The position numbers and the translations under genes are program-made. From NCBI GenBank assembly GCA_907164885.2, contig OU015498.1, positions 91,243,233 through 91,307,232 of the forward strand: a stretch of DNA of 64,000 bases. The letters are read 5' to 3'. Shown here piece after piece: positions 11,443 to 23,164 of this stretch (position 1 is its first letter; each line of letters begins with the position of its first letter). The DNA is from Dolomedes plantarius. Taxonomy: Eukaryota > Arthropoda > Arachnida > Araneae > Dolomedidae. The notes under the pieces were generated by a model that had not been told where the DNA came from, searched no databases, and was given only the letters and a program-made list of their open reading frames with translations.

Positions 11443-11990
11443 CCCTTATCGATTTACTTCGGTGTATCGATACGCAGGTTCTTGTAGCATAAGCGACTCA
11501 TAATAAAAAATCATATATACCCACTCTGACTCTCTTTTCACGATTACCGCCACCCTTTTTTTTTTTAAATCTCTCCTATCTATTTACTTCCGCGGTTTAT
11601 CAATGTGCAATAGTTTTTGCGGCAAAATAGAGCTGAAATAAATAACCTCAATGGCTATTATTATTATTATCCTTACCGAACATTAATACCCTTATCGATT
11701 TACCTCGAAGATACATCGATATGTAATAGTGTCTGCACTATAATAGAGCCGCAATAAATAAACCACAATTCTTATCGTTATTAACCAAACCATTTTTATC
11801 ATCCCTATCGATTTACTTCGGCGGCACATCGATAAGTGATAGCTGCTGCAGGATAAGCAAAGCCAAAAATACATAAATATAATACAGCTTATATCTAAGT
11901 TGCAGTTATAATTATAGCTCCTTGTTTTAAAACCTCTATCGATTACCTACTTCGGCAGTATACCGATATTTAAGAACTTTGAAGTACTAA
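11443..11990. repeat. Tandem array of five TATCGAT hairpin units
   Basis: Units start near 11443, 11575, 11689, 11803 and 11933, a period of 114-132 bp. The best-preserved unit has TATCGAT, TTACTTCGGCGGCAC, then ATCGATA, giving a 7-bp inverted pair around a 15-base loop. It is followed by a TAGYWGCTGCA block and an ATAAATA-rich part. Divergence between units is substantial, so the array is old. Confidence 0.75.
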
Positions 11991-12071
11991 TTAGTAATTA
12001 TAAGTCACAGCCGCTTTTAGCACCTAGACTTCCGTTCGATAACCTTTACCGGCAGTAATTGATACACACAC

Positions 12072-12074
<3 letters not shown>

Positions 12075-12140
<66 letters not shown>
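12075..12140. repeat. (TA)n(TG)n microsatellite
   Basis: About 45 bases of TA running directly into about 22 bases of TG. Confidence 0.95.
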
Positions 12141-12572
12141 AATATACACGTTACATCACGTCCATAAATTATAACCTGAAAGAGGAAACTAGCTAATGTT
12201 TACATGGCTGGAGCTAGACTCAGCCTGAAAGGAATAAAAATTAAATTTGGAAGCAGTCGGGTAGAATCGTTCATTAGAGCGACAAAAGTACATCCGTTCA
12301 TACCAGAAGAACGACTCGGAAGTAATATCACCTTTCAACATTAAACGCGAGGGCGAGGTAGACATGTGACTATTATTTGTAGGGTCAGCAGATTTTGGGG
12401 CTCGCGATGCTAACCCACTCCTGAATCCGAACATATACACGTGTAGAAATGCAAAGGCATGCGATTCATGGGAAGTTCTGTGGCTAAGGGTTTTAAACCG
12501 ATAAATTAATATAACTGAGGATTGGATTTAGGAAAGGGAGTTTAAATGCTAGCACGGAGGGCATAATATTTA

Positions 12573-12672
<100 letters not shown>

Positions 12673-13576
12673 CTAAGCTGTTTTTAATCGTATGACAGAT
12701 ATTTTTTTGACTTCATATAATGCAAAACAAAGAGTGAATTTTATTTTTATGTATTGAAAACATTCAAATAGAGCTCTTTGTTTAACTTCCCTCTCAGGGA
12801 CAATTAGAGAAAACTCTGAAAATAACTTTTCTTTTATAGAAATCAAATCTGAAGCCACCTGAAGTGCATTGAAGAGATATTTTATTATAAAAAATTAGCA
12901 TAAAAAAAATCCCATTTTAAGAATATTTCCTATTTTCCCATTTAAAAATTATCGATTGTCCCGATGCTCAAAATAATTTCCTCGAAATTACAGGAGTTTT
13001 CCAGCTATTGCAGAAAAACTGGCAAAGAAATTATCCGCCCTCATGGGAATAACCAACACTGCGTTCATCACAGAGAAATTTCTGAGAAGTTGCAGAATTG
13101 AAATGTTTCCAAAAAATAATTTCCAACAAAAGGAGGAGGAAGAAAAGTGATTTCGAAAAAAAATTCAATGAAAGAAGAAAAAAAAATTGATGAAAATGAA
13201 TCTCCCCGGTTTCTTATTTTGCTCTTCTCACGAGTTCTTAATATTTTATTTTTTTACTACAAAAATCTTGACAGAATCGAGACGTGTCATAAATTCAGCC
13301 ACCTATAAAATTTCCATGTCGACCTGTGAGTGATAAATGAAGTGAAAATAAAACCTAGCGACTGTGAAGTAGGGAGCGTTACAAAATGTTTCGTTTATAG
13401 TAAATGTAATGACGTGAACTGTTTTCAAGTTTGTTTACCGATATTTGACAAAATACTTTAGATAAAATTTTCTAACTTTCATTAGTCTAAAAAAAAAAGA
13501 GCATTTAACCCGATAGACAAATATATCCAATTGAAGATGCAACTTCAAAATCTCTTACGCGTTTAAGACTACCTAA

Positions 13577-14108
13577 TCTATATATATAAAACAGTTCCGT
13601 AACTGACTCATTCATTCACTGACTGACTGACTGACTGACATACAACGCACAGACTAAACCGCTGGACCTAAAGTGCTGAAATTTTGCATGGCGATTCTTC
13701 TAATAGTGTAGGGGTGCACTAAGAAAGATTTTTCAAAAATTCTTCTTAGATTTTTTTAAATTAAATTTTTAAGCTGTTTTTTAAACTTTTTTTACGTTTG
13801 CATTTAAAATAATACATCGAAGGTTATAAAATTTATATCACGAGAAAGATCATAAAAATTCCTTCAAAATGAAATTTTTTTCGAATTTTTACCTCCATTT
13901 CCTGATTTTTGGTGAATTTTTAAAGATTAATTTTTAGAATTTATTTTATTAAATGCTGTTCACGTGATTTCTTTTTCTGGTACTTTCAATAAATTTATCG
14001 TCACGTGCGTAACAACTAAATAGGCAAAAAAAAATTTTTTTTTCTCTTTCTAATGCAGCAGACGATTGGATATTATCCAAAAAAAATGCATATCCCTTAC
14101 GATTTTTT

Positions 14109-14140
<32 letters not shown>

Positions 14141-14287
14141 GATAGATATATATTTTACATCAATTGTAAACATTGATCATCGCATTTATTATAAATATAT
14201 ATATTTATTTTTTGGCATAAATTGCATACGTTGACCGTTGTATTTAATTTGAATGTACTCCGTAGCGAAGCGCGGGTTTTCAGCTAG
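13577..14287 (+). mobile_element. Non-autonomous Helitron-like element
   Basis: It starts A/TCTATATATATAAAA and ends with an imperfect GC-rich hairpin (CCGTAGCGAAGCGCGG), a short spacer and CTAG/T. That is the A/TC...CTRR/T architecture of Helitrons inserted at AT. After the 5' end come CTGACTGACTGACTGAC repeats and CGCACAGACTAAACCGC, a layout widespread in arthropod Helitron-like repeats. Length is 711 bp with no Rep or helicase coding. Confidence 0.75.
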
Positions 14288-14579
14288 TTTCATACAAACG
14301 AATAATTTCGTCCAGTATTCAACAGGGCTTAAGCGTATAGACTGGCATTTTAGACCGCCAAACTAGTAATAGAGAATGAAACAATCCATCGCAAACGCTT
14401 TTTAAGTAGTAAAAAGAAATGATGGAAAAAATCTGTCTCAAAAGCTTAGAGTATTAACAGAAATTTGCGAGAAGATTGTCTTTTATTCTACTTGTCGAAG
14501 AACATGAAGAGCAACTTTAACCCATGGGACAAATAAACAAAGCAATTCTTACGGAAAAGTTAAGAAATGACTCAAACTT

Positions 14580-15340
14580 TGGTATAAACCACGAATTGGT
14601 TGGTTTTTGATTGCCGTTTTCCTACTCCGGCCAGGGACGTCAATTTAGAGCCGATCCCGAAAGACTACAAACGTAGTCTTTCGGGATTTTCATTCCCATG
14701 CGAAGAAAGGGAATAAAAATTGCACACTCTGGTGCCCAATGCCACAAAAGTACATGTTTGGTACCAACTCAGGTATCAATCACAGGTTGGCTGGATTTTG
14801 AAAATTACGATTATCATTTGCTAATCCGAGCAGAGTCGTCAATTTAGAACCGAATCCAAACGTCGAGAAACATCCATGGATACCAGGGAAATCGAAACTG
14901 CAGACTCACATAGTACCTTAGTCACATAGGTTCAACTGTCACTCCACCTCTGGCATCAGTTATAGGATAACTGGTTCGTATCAATCACAGGTTGGCTGGA
15001 TTTTGAAAATTACGATTATCATTTGCTAATCCGAGCAGAGTCGTCAATTTAGAGCCGATTCCAAACGTCTACAAACATACATGGATACCAGGGGAATTGA
15101 AACTGCAGACTCTGGTACATAAAGTCACATAGGTTCAACTGTTACTCCATCTCTGGTATCAGTCATAGGATGACTGGTTCGTTTTTAAAAGCTACGGTCA
15201 TCGTTTGCTACCCACATCGGTGCTGCCATTTTTAAACTGATTCTGACAGACTACAAACATCAATGTCCAGCAGGGAATTTGAGACCGCAGTCTCTTGAAC
15301 CGAAAGCCTTTGTAAGGTACAATCCAAGGTACAGCTTTAG
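14580..15340. repeat. Tandem array of four units of about 187 bp
   Basis: Units begin near 14580, 14771, 14970 and 15156. Each has a TGGTATCARTCAYAGG start, a CGTCAATTTAGAGCCGATYC middle, an ACAAACATNCATGGATACC part and a GAAACTGCAGACTCTGG end. A diverged single copy lies at about 34010-34135. The minus strand at each unit end (TTTCAATTCCC) resembles a tRNA B box, so the unit may be a SINE-type repeat amplified in tandem. This is inference. Confidence 0.7.
14654..14687. repeat. Perfect 15-bp-arm hairpin
   Basis: ATCCCGAAAGACTAC, the loop AAAC, and its exact complement. Sister units of the array lack it: there the same place reads CCAAACGTCTACAAACATNC. The palindrome therefore arose in this unit only. 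Confidence 0.95.
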
Positions 15341-16438
15341 ACGGCTTCTGGAGGTTTAACCTATTTATATATAGACTTTTAATTATAGAAAATATGTTTT
15401 AAAAATATGACTTTAAGGATATATTTTTTACAGTTCTAATACTGAAGATCAAAATAAGCAATAAAGAGCTTTGGCAACGAGATTAAAGCAAATTAAGACA
15501 AAAAAAAATTGTCGCCACATTATTAAATTGCGCTTTACTTATAACGTGCCCTATCCATTAAAACGATCTAAATTAGAAATCTCTAGGAATCCCTCAGTTG
15601 TGCATAGGGGGGGGGGGGGGGTGCAATGAGCATTTTAAGTAATTTATGCCTATGTTTTTTTATTGTAATTTCATTCTTTTTAGACATGTTGAAGCTAAAA
15701 TCATGAATAATAACCATGAATAAAAATCAGAAATAATAATCATTAATAAAATCATAAAAAAACATTAAAATTTATCTCAAACACATTTCTCTATACTTTT
15801 AAAGCAAGTACTGATACAGGATAATCCTATATATATATTTTTTTTTTCGGGGAAGAGGGCTTCAATCTTATGATCATAAGGACAAATAAAAAAATACGGT
15901 AAACAAGATAAATCCTTTCATTATAATTTTCATTTAAACAAATTGAAAAAATTATGCTCCGTATGTAAATAAATCTGTTTTCAGTATTTTGGCTTTTAAT
16001 CAGCTTTTTTCAAAAACAGATAATGTTCAAAGGATACTTTAGGAAAGAATATACAAAACGTACATGGAGTGATACCTTTAAATACTCATTCTGATAAGTT
16101 AATCACATAAATGACAGTCTTTTGTTTCACAGATTATTTGTCGCCTTATAAATAACATTTTCATATTTATATTATTCCCTAACGTTTATCATCTTTGAAT
16201 ATATTATCATACAATTCTAAAACAATATTATCACGGATATAAACAAATATTTACAAAGCAGCGTCAGGCAACCAGTTATTTATCTAGTGCTAATGTATGT
16301 TATTTCTTCTTTGATAATGTCATCTTTGAATACACTATCAAAGAACCGTGTTGCTTCTTCCAGTTTATACCATATATAAAAGCTATAACGATTTAAAACC
16401 CCACCATTATTTTGAGGACTGTAAATATATATATAATG
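15341..16438. other. AT-rich stretch, no gene seen
   Basis: Homopolymer-rich DNA including a G run near 15608-15622. No coding frame, RNA fold or terminal repeat was recognised. Confidence 0.55.
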
Positions 16439-16856
16439 CAGTAAAACCGAGTTTATCCGGACTAACTGGGACCATAAGTAATCCGGATAATCGAAAATCT
16501 GGATAATATGGGTAATAAGCAAAACAAAATTACAGCGTATTGTTTACAAGACATTCAAAAGTATAAAATTAACTTTTCACATCATTTCTTAACAAAGAAT
16601 TGGTAAGTCTAGTAAAGCGTTCTTAAACTCAACAAAAAACATTTTATTACCATAATTTATTGTACAGTCTATGCAGGAACTATAGATTGAATCAAACTAA
16701 AAAGCGAATATTTAGCGTATTTGTAGTTACGTTCTTGCTATCATAGTTAATAGTATCATAGTTAAATTATTATCTAAGGGGAACTTTAAATAAAAATTAT
16801 GTCTGCAAATCTGATCCGGATAATCCAGAGATCCGAATAAACGAGGTTTTATTGTG
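16439..16856. mobile_element. pogo-like MITE
   Basis: The left end CAGTAAAACCGAGTTTATCC and the inverted right end (read inward CACAATAAAACCTCGTTTAT) form a TIR of about 25 bp followed by CCGGAT-rich subterminal sequence on both sides. The right end is followed by TA. This TIR style (CAGTANAACC, then TTATCCG) is typical of Tigger/pogo MITEs. The interior is non-coding. Confidence 0.7.
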
Positions 16857-16914
16857 TATATATATATATATATTAATTAACAAAGAATTGGTAAATCTAG
16901 CTTATATATATATA

Positions 16915-16918
<4 letters not shown>

Positions 16919-16999
<81 letters not shown>

Positions 17000-17018
17000 A
17001 TATATATATATATATACA
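16919..17018. repeat. (TA)n(TG)n(TA)n compound microsatellite
   Basis: About 48 bases of TA, about 26 bases of TG with one interruption, then TA again. It ends exactly where a MITE fragment begins. Confidence 0.95.
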
Positions 17019-17095
17019 TTTCTCTAGCCGACCACCCCTCAAAACGGCCACTTTTTTTCGGAACCATTACTGGCCGCCATAGAGAAGTTTCACTA
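17019..17095. mobile_element. Fragment of the GGCCGCCATAGAGAAG MITE family
   Basis: It carries TCTCTAGCCGACCACCCCTC and, inverted, TGGCCGCCATAGAGAAGTTT separated by a shortened interior. The same terminal blocks bound the copies at 28709-28869 and 62983-63136. All three copies abut TA or CA microsatellites. Confidence 0.75.
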
Positions 17096-18621
17096 CACAC
17101 ATGTGTGTGTGTATTTATAAGATTTAAACTTCAACAACCTCAGAGAGTGACGGTAGTTTCCCCGTGGAAAGAATTCAAACTAATTCCATCTCCTAAGTTC
17201 GTCACAAATGTACAAGCTGAGATAGCGTCCTTCATTTAAGGCAAAATCCCCAATATAGAAATGAGATGCATAAAGTGGGTTTCAGAGGTATACTAGAAGA
17301 ATAAAAAAAGGTTGCCCATTGTACGAGTCTGGAAACATTATCAACACACAGACAATTCAGCAAGTGTGAGGAGGCCGCGGTTATGGATAACCTACAAAAG
17401 GCAGGTTAAGCAAACTAACCTCTCGCAGCGATACGACATGCGAACGGAGTGAAAGGGTGAAAAAAAAATTGGGTCAGAAATTTTCATGTTTTTTATTCGT
17501 GAAACTGGTCAGCTTATCTCGAGGGATGGAACTGCCGATTTCGAGAGGACGAGAAAAAAAAGGGACCAAGAATAAATCTCGATAAAAATTCGCAGAATGT
17601 CTTTCCTTTATTTGTGTCGGTGTAAATAAAAGCTTCTGCAAGCTGAAAAAAAATGAACCAGCAAGAGCAACAAAACAAAACAACAACAAAAAAAAGTTAT
17701 CTTGAAACTGATAAACAAGGGACTTGGGATCGATTTTGAGACGTGCATGGAGTCAAGGTAGACCCAGTCGTGGGTGACCCATTTGCAGGTATCAGGTCTT
17801 CTTGTACAAACAGAAACTCTCTCCCCCCCCCCCAAAAAAAAAAAAAAAAAAAAAAACCTCTGGCTCCTGAAAGATTTTCAGATCATTTGGAGGATTAAAT
17901 ATCAAGCTTTTAAAATGCGCGTAGGATTAAAAATCAAGGTTTTAAAATGCGCAATCATTATATTGTTCTGTTTTCCATCTCTTCTTAAAGTTCACACAAA
18001 ATAAATTTATTATTTTGCAAATTCTTCAGGCGTATACACAAATTCAAACATAAAAGACGTAACAACTGTCTTCTATACAGCAGTAAATTCTAAAAACACA
18101 AGTCAGGATACCAGAATTTTCAATACAATACACGCCAATTAACGCAGTTTCAACACATTCAGTTCTCACTAAGAAATTGAACCGAGTTCCAGACGCAGAC
18201 GAGTTGCTTGTTAAGAAGTGGAGTTCCTTGGTTTTGAAGATTTCATCTCCTGTCGCAAGATAATCATTTCAAGGTACATGTGCTCAGTAATAAAAATTTT
18301 AAGGTACGAAACTGAATTCCAATGCCAATGTCAGGTATATTTATAGATTTCCAAAGCGCCCTCTATAGGTCAGTCAGTTAGATATTTCTAGAAGCTTCCA
18401 GAAAGGTTTAGTCGTCAAGTTGGTGAAATATCGCCAAATCTGACGACTAAAATAAGTCACAAAATCCATCGCCAATTTGGCGAAAAATGTCATATTTGGC
18501 GAGATTCCCATAGACTTCTATGTTAAATACATAGCTATAGGAGGTCTTCCATAGAAGCTATTTTAACGAAACAAAATGCAATATTTACAAAATTGGTAAC
18601 AATATACATATTCATGATATA
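17096..18621. other. No gene recognised; one hairpin
   Basis: Mixed AT-rich sequence with a C run followed by an A run near 17822-17855. An 11-bp-arm hairpin lies at 18407-18451 (TTTAGTCGTCA and its complement). Short frames here lack family resemblance. Confidence 0.5.
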
Positions 18622-18726
18622 CAGTGTGTCCCAAAAATAATCATGGGGTTTCAAATGGTTATAGCTTCGGAACAAAGCATTGTAGAGAGATTAAATATAC
18701 GTCAAATTGAAGAGAAAATCTGTCTT

Positions 18727-18772
18727 GTCTGCTGAACAGATAAGACAAAAGTTTCTTATCTGTTCAGCAGAC
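18727..18772. repeat. Perfect 18-bp-arm hairpin
   Basis: GTCTGCTGAACAGATAAG, a 10-base loop, then the exact complement. It lies inside the mariner derivative, between the coding remnant and the TIR, and is not part of the TIR. Confidence 0.95.
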
Positions 18773-18779
18773 ATCGACG

Positions 18780-19109
18780 TGTACTCCATTAGTTGCCCTT
18801 CAGGCGTTAAGACGATATTCAGTGTCTTCCCATACACGGCAGAGAACATCCAGCATGATAGGCGAAACAGCTTCAGTGATCCTTTCTTTTAAATGGTCTA
18901 GATTTCGGACATGACTGGAATATACTTGTGTTTTTACATAACCCCAAAAATAGAAATCCGTTGTGGGTAAGGTTTGGAGACCGTGGGGGCCAGACTACCC
19001 ACACTTTTCGTCCGAGCCATCGCTGAGGAAATGTTTCGTTAAGAAATTCCCGCACGATTGTGGCAAATTGTGGAGGAGCTCCGTCTAACAGGAAAATGGA
19101 ATTCTCCGG
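18780..19109 (-). pseudogene. Mariner-like transposase C-terminal half
   Basis: Read on the minus strand from about 19109, the frame gives PENSIFLLDGAPPQFATIV, containing the second catalytic Asp in LLDGAPPQ. Then come FLNETFPQRWLGRK and WPPRSPNLTHNGFLFLG. In the related element at 25218-26803 the last block is WPPRSPVLTPCDFWLWG, so the third catalytic Asp (CDF) is lost here (HNG). The frame stops at 18873; a diverged tail (ITEAV, later ATNGVHV) continues towards 18780 in a shifted frame. There is no helix-turn-helix or first Asp. It is a catalytically dead fragment. Confidence 0.8.
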
Positions 19110-19266
19110 TATTTTCCGGTGCTAGTCCCGGAGTCTGTACGTAATCTTTCGCACACATAAACTTGGAGTGTTTCTCTTTCATTTAAGGTATGACTCGTGC
19201 CTGCAACATGATTTGTTGCATAGCTATAATCATTTGAAACCCTACCATTATTTTTGGTACACACTG

Positions 19267-19671
19267 TATATTATCACGTATAATAACTCCGCAAGTTTAT
19301 TTTCTGCTGGCAATAATTGATAATAGCAATATCTCAACTAAAAGCAGATTTAAAATTCCCCCTATAATGGTCTTAGAGTAGCATCAGGTATCCAGTACGA
19401 TATCCTCTGAAAACTTCTGGTTTTTGGTGAAAAATGAGTAGCCTAGCTTTTACATTTGGGAATTTCATTTTCCCAAACATTTGCACGTTTCCCAGAAGCG
19501 TACTAACCCTGCCTATCAACCCTGGACCCCACTCGGGGAGTCTCTGCAAATTTTCTTTAGTCCCATGCAGTCATTTCAGTAGAAATTTGGTATGTCTGAT
19601 GATATATGGATATCTGAAAATGTACTGACGGTTTCGGTTGAAGTTAAGTCAGCTATACAGACGATCTATAC
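19267..19671. other. No gene or repeat recognised
   Basis: Unique-looking AT-rich sequence between two transposons. Nothing supportable was seen. Confidence 0.5.
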
Positions 19672-20121
19672 CAGAGGTCACCTTTTACATTTGGCGTGTC
19701 CCCTGGAAATGTGCATGTAATAGGAGTACCCCTTGTATAGACAGATAAAACTATAGCCATAGTATAACAATGGGAATGAAATTAAGTACGTACACGTACA
19801 CCCACACACATCAGCGAGATGGTTGCGTTTGTTTAACTTACACAGTTCATCAACGACTAGTATGCAAGCTTGAGGTGCGGAAGAGGAAGTGACGACTATC
19901 AACTCAGATGCTCAAAGTTTATCTTGCGTCGGTCATACAACGTTCGGCTGGAATTTTTGGTAACTCCAGAAAAAAAGAAATAATTAGGAATACTTTTTAT
20001 AATATTTTTATTATAAGAAGTTTTTTTTCCCCCCGCTATGATACAAAAATTGTGCGTGCGCCCCTATATAGTCCACCACGTTCCCCCAAGGAGTACGCGT
20101 ACCAAAGGATGAGGACCGCTG
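19672..20121. mobile_element. hAT-like MITE, 450 bp
   Basis: The left end CAGAGGTCACCTTTTACATT and the inverted right end (CAGCGGTCCTCATCCTTTGG) form an imperfect hAT-type TIR. Flanking octamers ATCTATAC and GTTTATAC agree at 6 of 8 positions, consistent with an aged 8-bp target duplication. No transposase is present. Confidence 0.7.
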
Positions 20122-20275
20122 GTTTATACTGATGTTCTAGGTTTAAGTTGTAACATGGATAATGCCAAATCCAATAAAAAAGCTAGAGTTTAAAATCTAA
20201 GTCGAGACTCCTGTTTATCGATTTGAGGGTTTCTGCATCTAAACAAACCGTAAACATTTCACGGTAAAGATTGTA

Positions 20276-20345
20276 AAAAGTTGTTATAACTCTATGCTCA
20301 CTTCAATACTATCCTATGGAGAAAATTTGTCCCAGGATTGGATTT
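20276..20345 (+). repeat. Remnant TIR of the TTAA MITE family
   Basis: CTCACTTCAATACTATCC followed by TATGGAGAAAATTTGTCCC matches the inner part of the TTAA-element TIR. The outer end and the partner TIR are missing. Confidence 0.5.
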
Positions 20346-20588
20346 AAAGATTTTTTTTTCGGGGGGGGGGGGGCGGGCGGAATAATATGCGGTATTTCGA
20401 CATTTCGTTTTTATCAGGCCACCGGAATGGAGCCGGAGATTTCAGGATCTCGCTTTATTACTATTATTAATACTATTACTATTATTATTATTACTGAAAA
20501 TAGAAGGAAGTATTTGACTATACGTTAATAACGCACAAAGCAAAACAGGTTAATTATTTTGCAAAATTAAAAGATCCAGGACGCATTT

Positions 20589-20816
20589 TTTTCCCCCAAT
20601 GCGGGAGCACTTGTAATGAACCATTCGCCCTTACTACGCCGCAGTTTTACTGTCCAATTTATTGTGGGGGCACCATATAGGCGGACAGCATTACCCCCTA
20701 TGAAGGGACGACACGAACGGAGGCATTTTTCGTGGCGCAACGCTGGGATTCGATCTGAGCACCCTGAGCACCGCAAACCAGCGCGCTGTACCACAGGGCC
20801 GCCACAAGCCCGCTAC
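20589..20816 (-). repeat. tRNA-derived SINE with 9-bp target duplication
   Basis: On the minus strand the head GGCCCTGTGGTACAGCGCG (A box) is followed about 35 bases later by AGATCGAATCCC (B box), the internal RNA polymerase III promoter of a tRNA-type SINE. The body ends in GGGGG plus A-rich sequence. GACGCATTT flanks both sides (20580-20588 and 20817-20825). Mobilisation would need a LINE enzyme supplied elsewhere; none is encoded in this window. Confidence 0.85.
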
Positions 20817-20939
20817 GACGCATTTAATGCAATAATAGATTAAGCCGTGTTCTTTGCCCTCTTTAAAGTGTGTAAGCGAAACACTACTTGTATCAGATTG
20901 CAGATCTAGGTTCATTTGTTTACAATAAGCAACAGTTAA

Positions 20940-21708
20940 GGCTGCTATGTACTAACTCTATTGGATTCTCTCACCTCAATGTTATGGAGAAAATGTGTCC
21001 ACGGATTGCCGACTGGGATTAAAAGATTTTTTTTTTTTTTAAATTGTAATTTTACTTGAAGAGAAAGAAATTTTACATCTTGCGGCATTTTTTTTAATGC
21101 AAATTATATTTTAAAATTTAAAGTATTCGCGGGAAGAATCCCATATAGTGTGTTTTATACGCTCCTAAATTCCTTTGGTGGACGAATTTTATAAAATGAA
21201 TCCTGTTGCAAGGTGCAGAAAAGTTCAGGCTATCTGGAAATACCATTTTTATTGAATTATCAGTAGGGATGCGTAATTTTCGTATTTACGAAATAGATAC
21301 GAATAAATGTGAAAATTGCCGATATGAGCGAATAAATGAGAAAATATTTTTTTTTACTACTTTTCGGCGAAAACTCGATGATAAACGGCTTTTTAAGCGA
21401 AGTTACGTAATAATAGTAATAATTTATTAACATAATTGCTTATCTAAGACCATCCACGGTCTTTAACTGAGATCTCATTTTCGAAATTTGCTTGTTACTT
21501 ATTGCTAGACTTAAGGAAGAAAATGTGGAGACTACTACAATGTTAGCATTTAACTAAGAATTTTGATACTTACCTAACTAAGTAAGTAAAATTACTTACT
21601 ATTATTACAGCTATTTACAGCATTTATCTAGCTGTAAATAGCAGACAAATTTTCTCCATAGGTTAACATTGAGGTGAGCGAATCCAATAGGATTAGTACA
21701 CAGCAGCC
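20940..21708 (+). mobile_element. TTAA-target MITE, copy 2
   Basis: TTAA at 20936-20939 and 21709-21712 bounds a TIR of the family described at 543-3088. Interior markers such as CCTTTGGTGGACGAATTTTA and ATCCTGTTGCAAGGTGCAG are shared with copy 3. The element is 769 bp and non-coding. Confidence 0.9.
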
Positions 21709-21712
21709 TTAA

Positions 21713-22677
21713 GAAATGGTTCAAAAGCAAGAAATGAAAGTTCTAAGCCGTTACATTATACGAGTCACAGCGTGTTTTCCGGAATAAAATAAAAAAGCCG
21801 TTTCGAAAATAAGTTCAAAACAATGGAAATTTTTTTCTGCACAATTTCTCGCGTTTTCTGACAATCGATGACTAATAGCAAAGAGAAGCATGTACTCGCA
21901 GTGTCATCAAGAAGTTAAACGAGAGGGTGGGCCTGAGTGTCACTTACGAATCTAGATTCTTCGATCAGCTGCTTATCAGAATGAGGTCGAATCATTAGCC
22001 TTACGAAAAGCTGTTTGAGACACACTCACTTCTGAGTAACCCAACCAGAAATTTGGGCGCCGGCGTCAATTTATTGAGGACACCTTCTACACCCTCATTC
22101 GCGCCATATAGCGTCAACGGAGAACGTTCTACATCGAACACTTTCGAAAGAGCATTCGTTCCACGTTCGACAGAAAAGAAAAAGGTATTGCGTGTCATGG
22201 GATATATGGGTAAATGGTCAACGCACCGAATCGTCGTCTGTCTGTCCAGATACGGCATCATGAGCATTGTTTCCATTTTATTCGAATTGGAAAAACAATC
22301 ACAAAAATTCCTCAAAATCTTCTATTAAAAATAAATAATGAAATATTTATAAGGGAAATTTTATATTAAAATAATATTACAGAGTATTATTTATTATGAT
22401 ACGCCACTGAGAAATCAAAGGGAGAAATAAACTTTAACGTCTTCATATTACATATGTAATCTACGAAATTTCAGAATTCTAGTTAAAACATAGTCTACAA
22501 TACAAAGACTGTGGGTCTGTAATCCAATAAAGCTAAAACTGATCCCATTAGAGCCGAATTTGTAATAAATGTGTCTGACAGTAGGGACGTTTGGATCGAA
22601 TCCCGACAAGGGGCACTGAATGCTTCGAATACACACCAGGTATTTGCACGTCAAATCTGTAGGCCAGAGAGTTCCTC

Positions 22678-22679
<2 letters not shown>
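21713..22679. other. No gene confirmed; opposing open frames at 22001-22328
   Basis: A slightly less AT-rich patch at 22040-22320 has open frames on both strands (91 and 104 codons) that overlap almost completely. Neither shows a domain or splice context, and the plus-strand one lacks an ATG at its start. Unassigned. Confidence 0.4.

Positions 22680-22750
<71 letters not shown>
22680..22750. repeat. (TA)n microsatellite
   Basis: Seventy bases of TA, ending exactly at the MITE that follows. Confidence 0.95.
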
Positions 22751-22753
<3 letters not shown>

Positions 22754-22916
22754 TGCTAGATTTCTAGAAATAGAGGTGCCGGAACGGTAACCTTCCGGTG
22801 TGTGTGTGTGTGTGGTGGTGGTGTGTGTGTGTGTGGGGGGGGGGGGGTATTCCAAATTATTGATAAAGAGAGGTACCGGAACGCCGTTCCGGCGCGTTCC
22901 GCCTCAAATCTAGCAC

Positions 22917-22917
<1 letters not shown>
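22751..22917. mobile_element. Short MITE inserted inside a TA tract
   Basis: The left end CACTGCTAGATTT and the inverted right end (read inward TAGTGCTAGATTT) are followed on both sides by GGAAC-rich subterminal sequence (GCCGGAACGG; GAACGCGCCGGAACGG). TA repeats flank both sides. The interior contains TG and G runs. Confidence 0.65.

Positions 22918-22950
<33 letters not shown>
22918..22950. repeat. (TA)n(TG)n microsatellite
   Basis: A short TA run leading into about 20 bases of TG, immediately right of the MITE. Confidence 0.9.
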
Positions 22951-22952
<2 letters not shown>

Positions 22953-23097
22953 GCTTGGTACAAGAAGTGCCTAAGTCAGTTTTTTACAAGATGACTTTGT
23001 TTGCTTATGTCTTTTTAAAAAAATATTATTTTCAATGTAAGAAGTAACCAGGTCTGTCCGATGCTTTAAAACTGTTTTCTAAACCATTGTACAGACT

Positions 23098-23112
23098 CAT
23101 ATGTGTATGTGT

Positions 23113-23161
<49 letters not shown>
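23098..23161. repeat. (TG)n(TA)n microsatellite
   Basis: Imperfect TG followed by about 45 bases of TA. The sequence from here to 23716 shows no recognised gene. Confidence 0.9.

Positions 23162-23164
<3 letters not shown>

Larger units (their letters stand above)
18622..19266 (-). mobile_element. Mariner-like deletion derivative
   Basis: TIRs begin CAGTGTGTCCCAAAAATAAT (18622) and inverted CAGTGTGTACCAAAAATAAT (19266 inward), with homology extending about 45 bp. TA flanks both ends (18620-18621, 19267-19268). The minus strand holds the C-terminal half of a mariner-like transposase; the N-terminal half is deleted. Confidence 0.85.

Noticed and set aside
22001..22328. Overlapping 91- and 104-codon frames on opposite strands
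   Set aside because: Neither has a recognised domain or splice context and one lacks an ATG; kept only as unassigned sequence.
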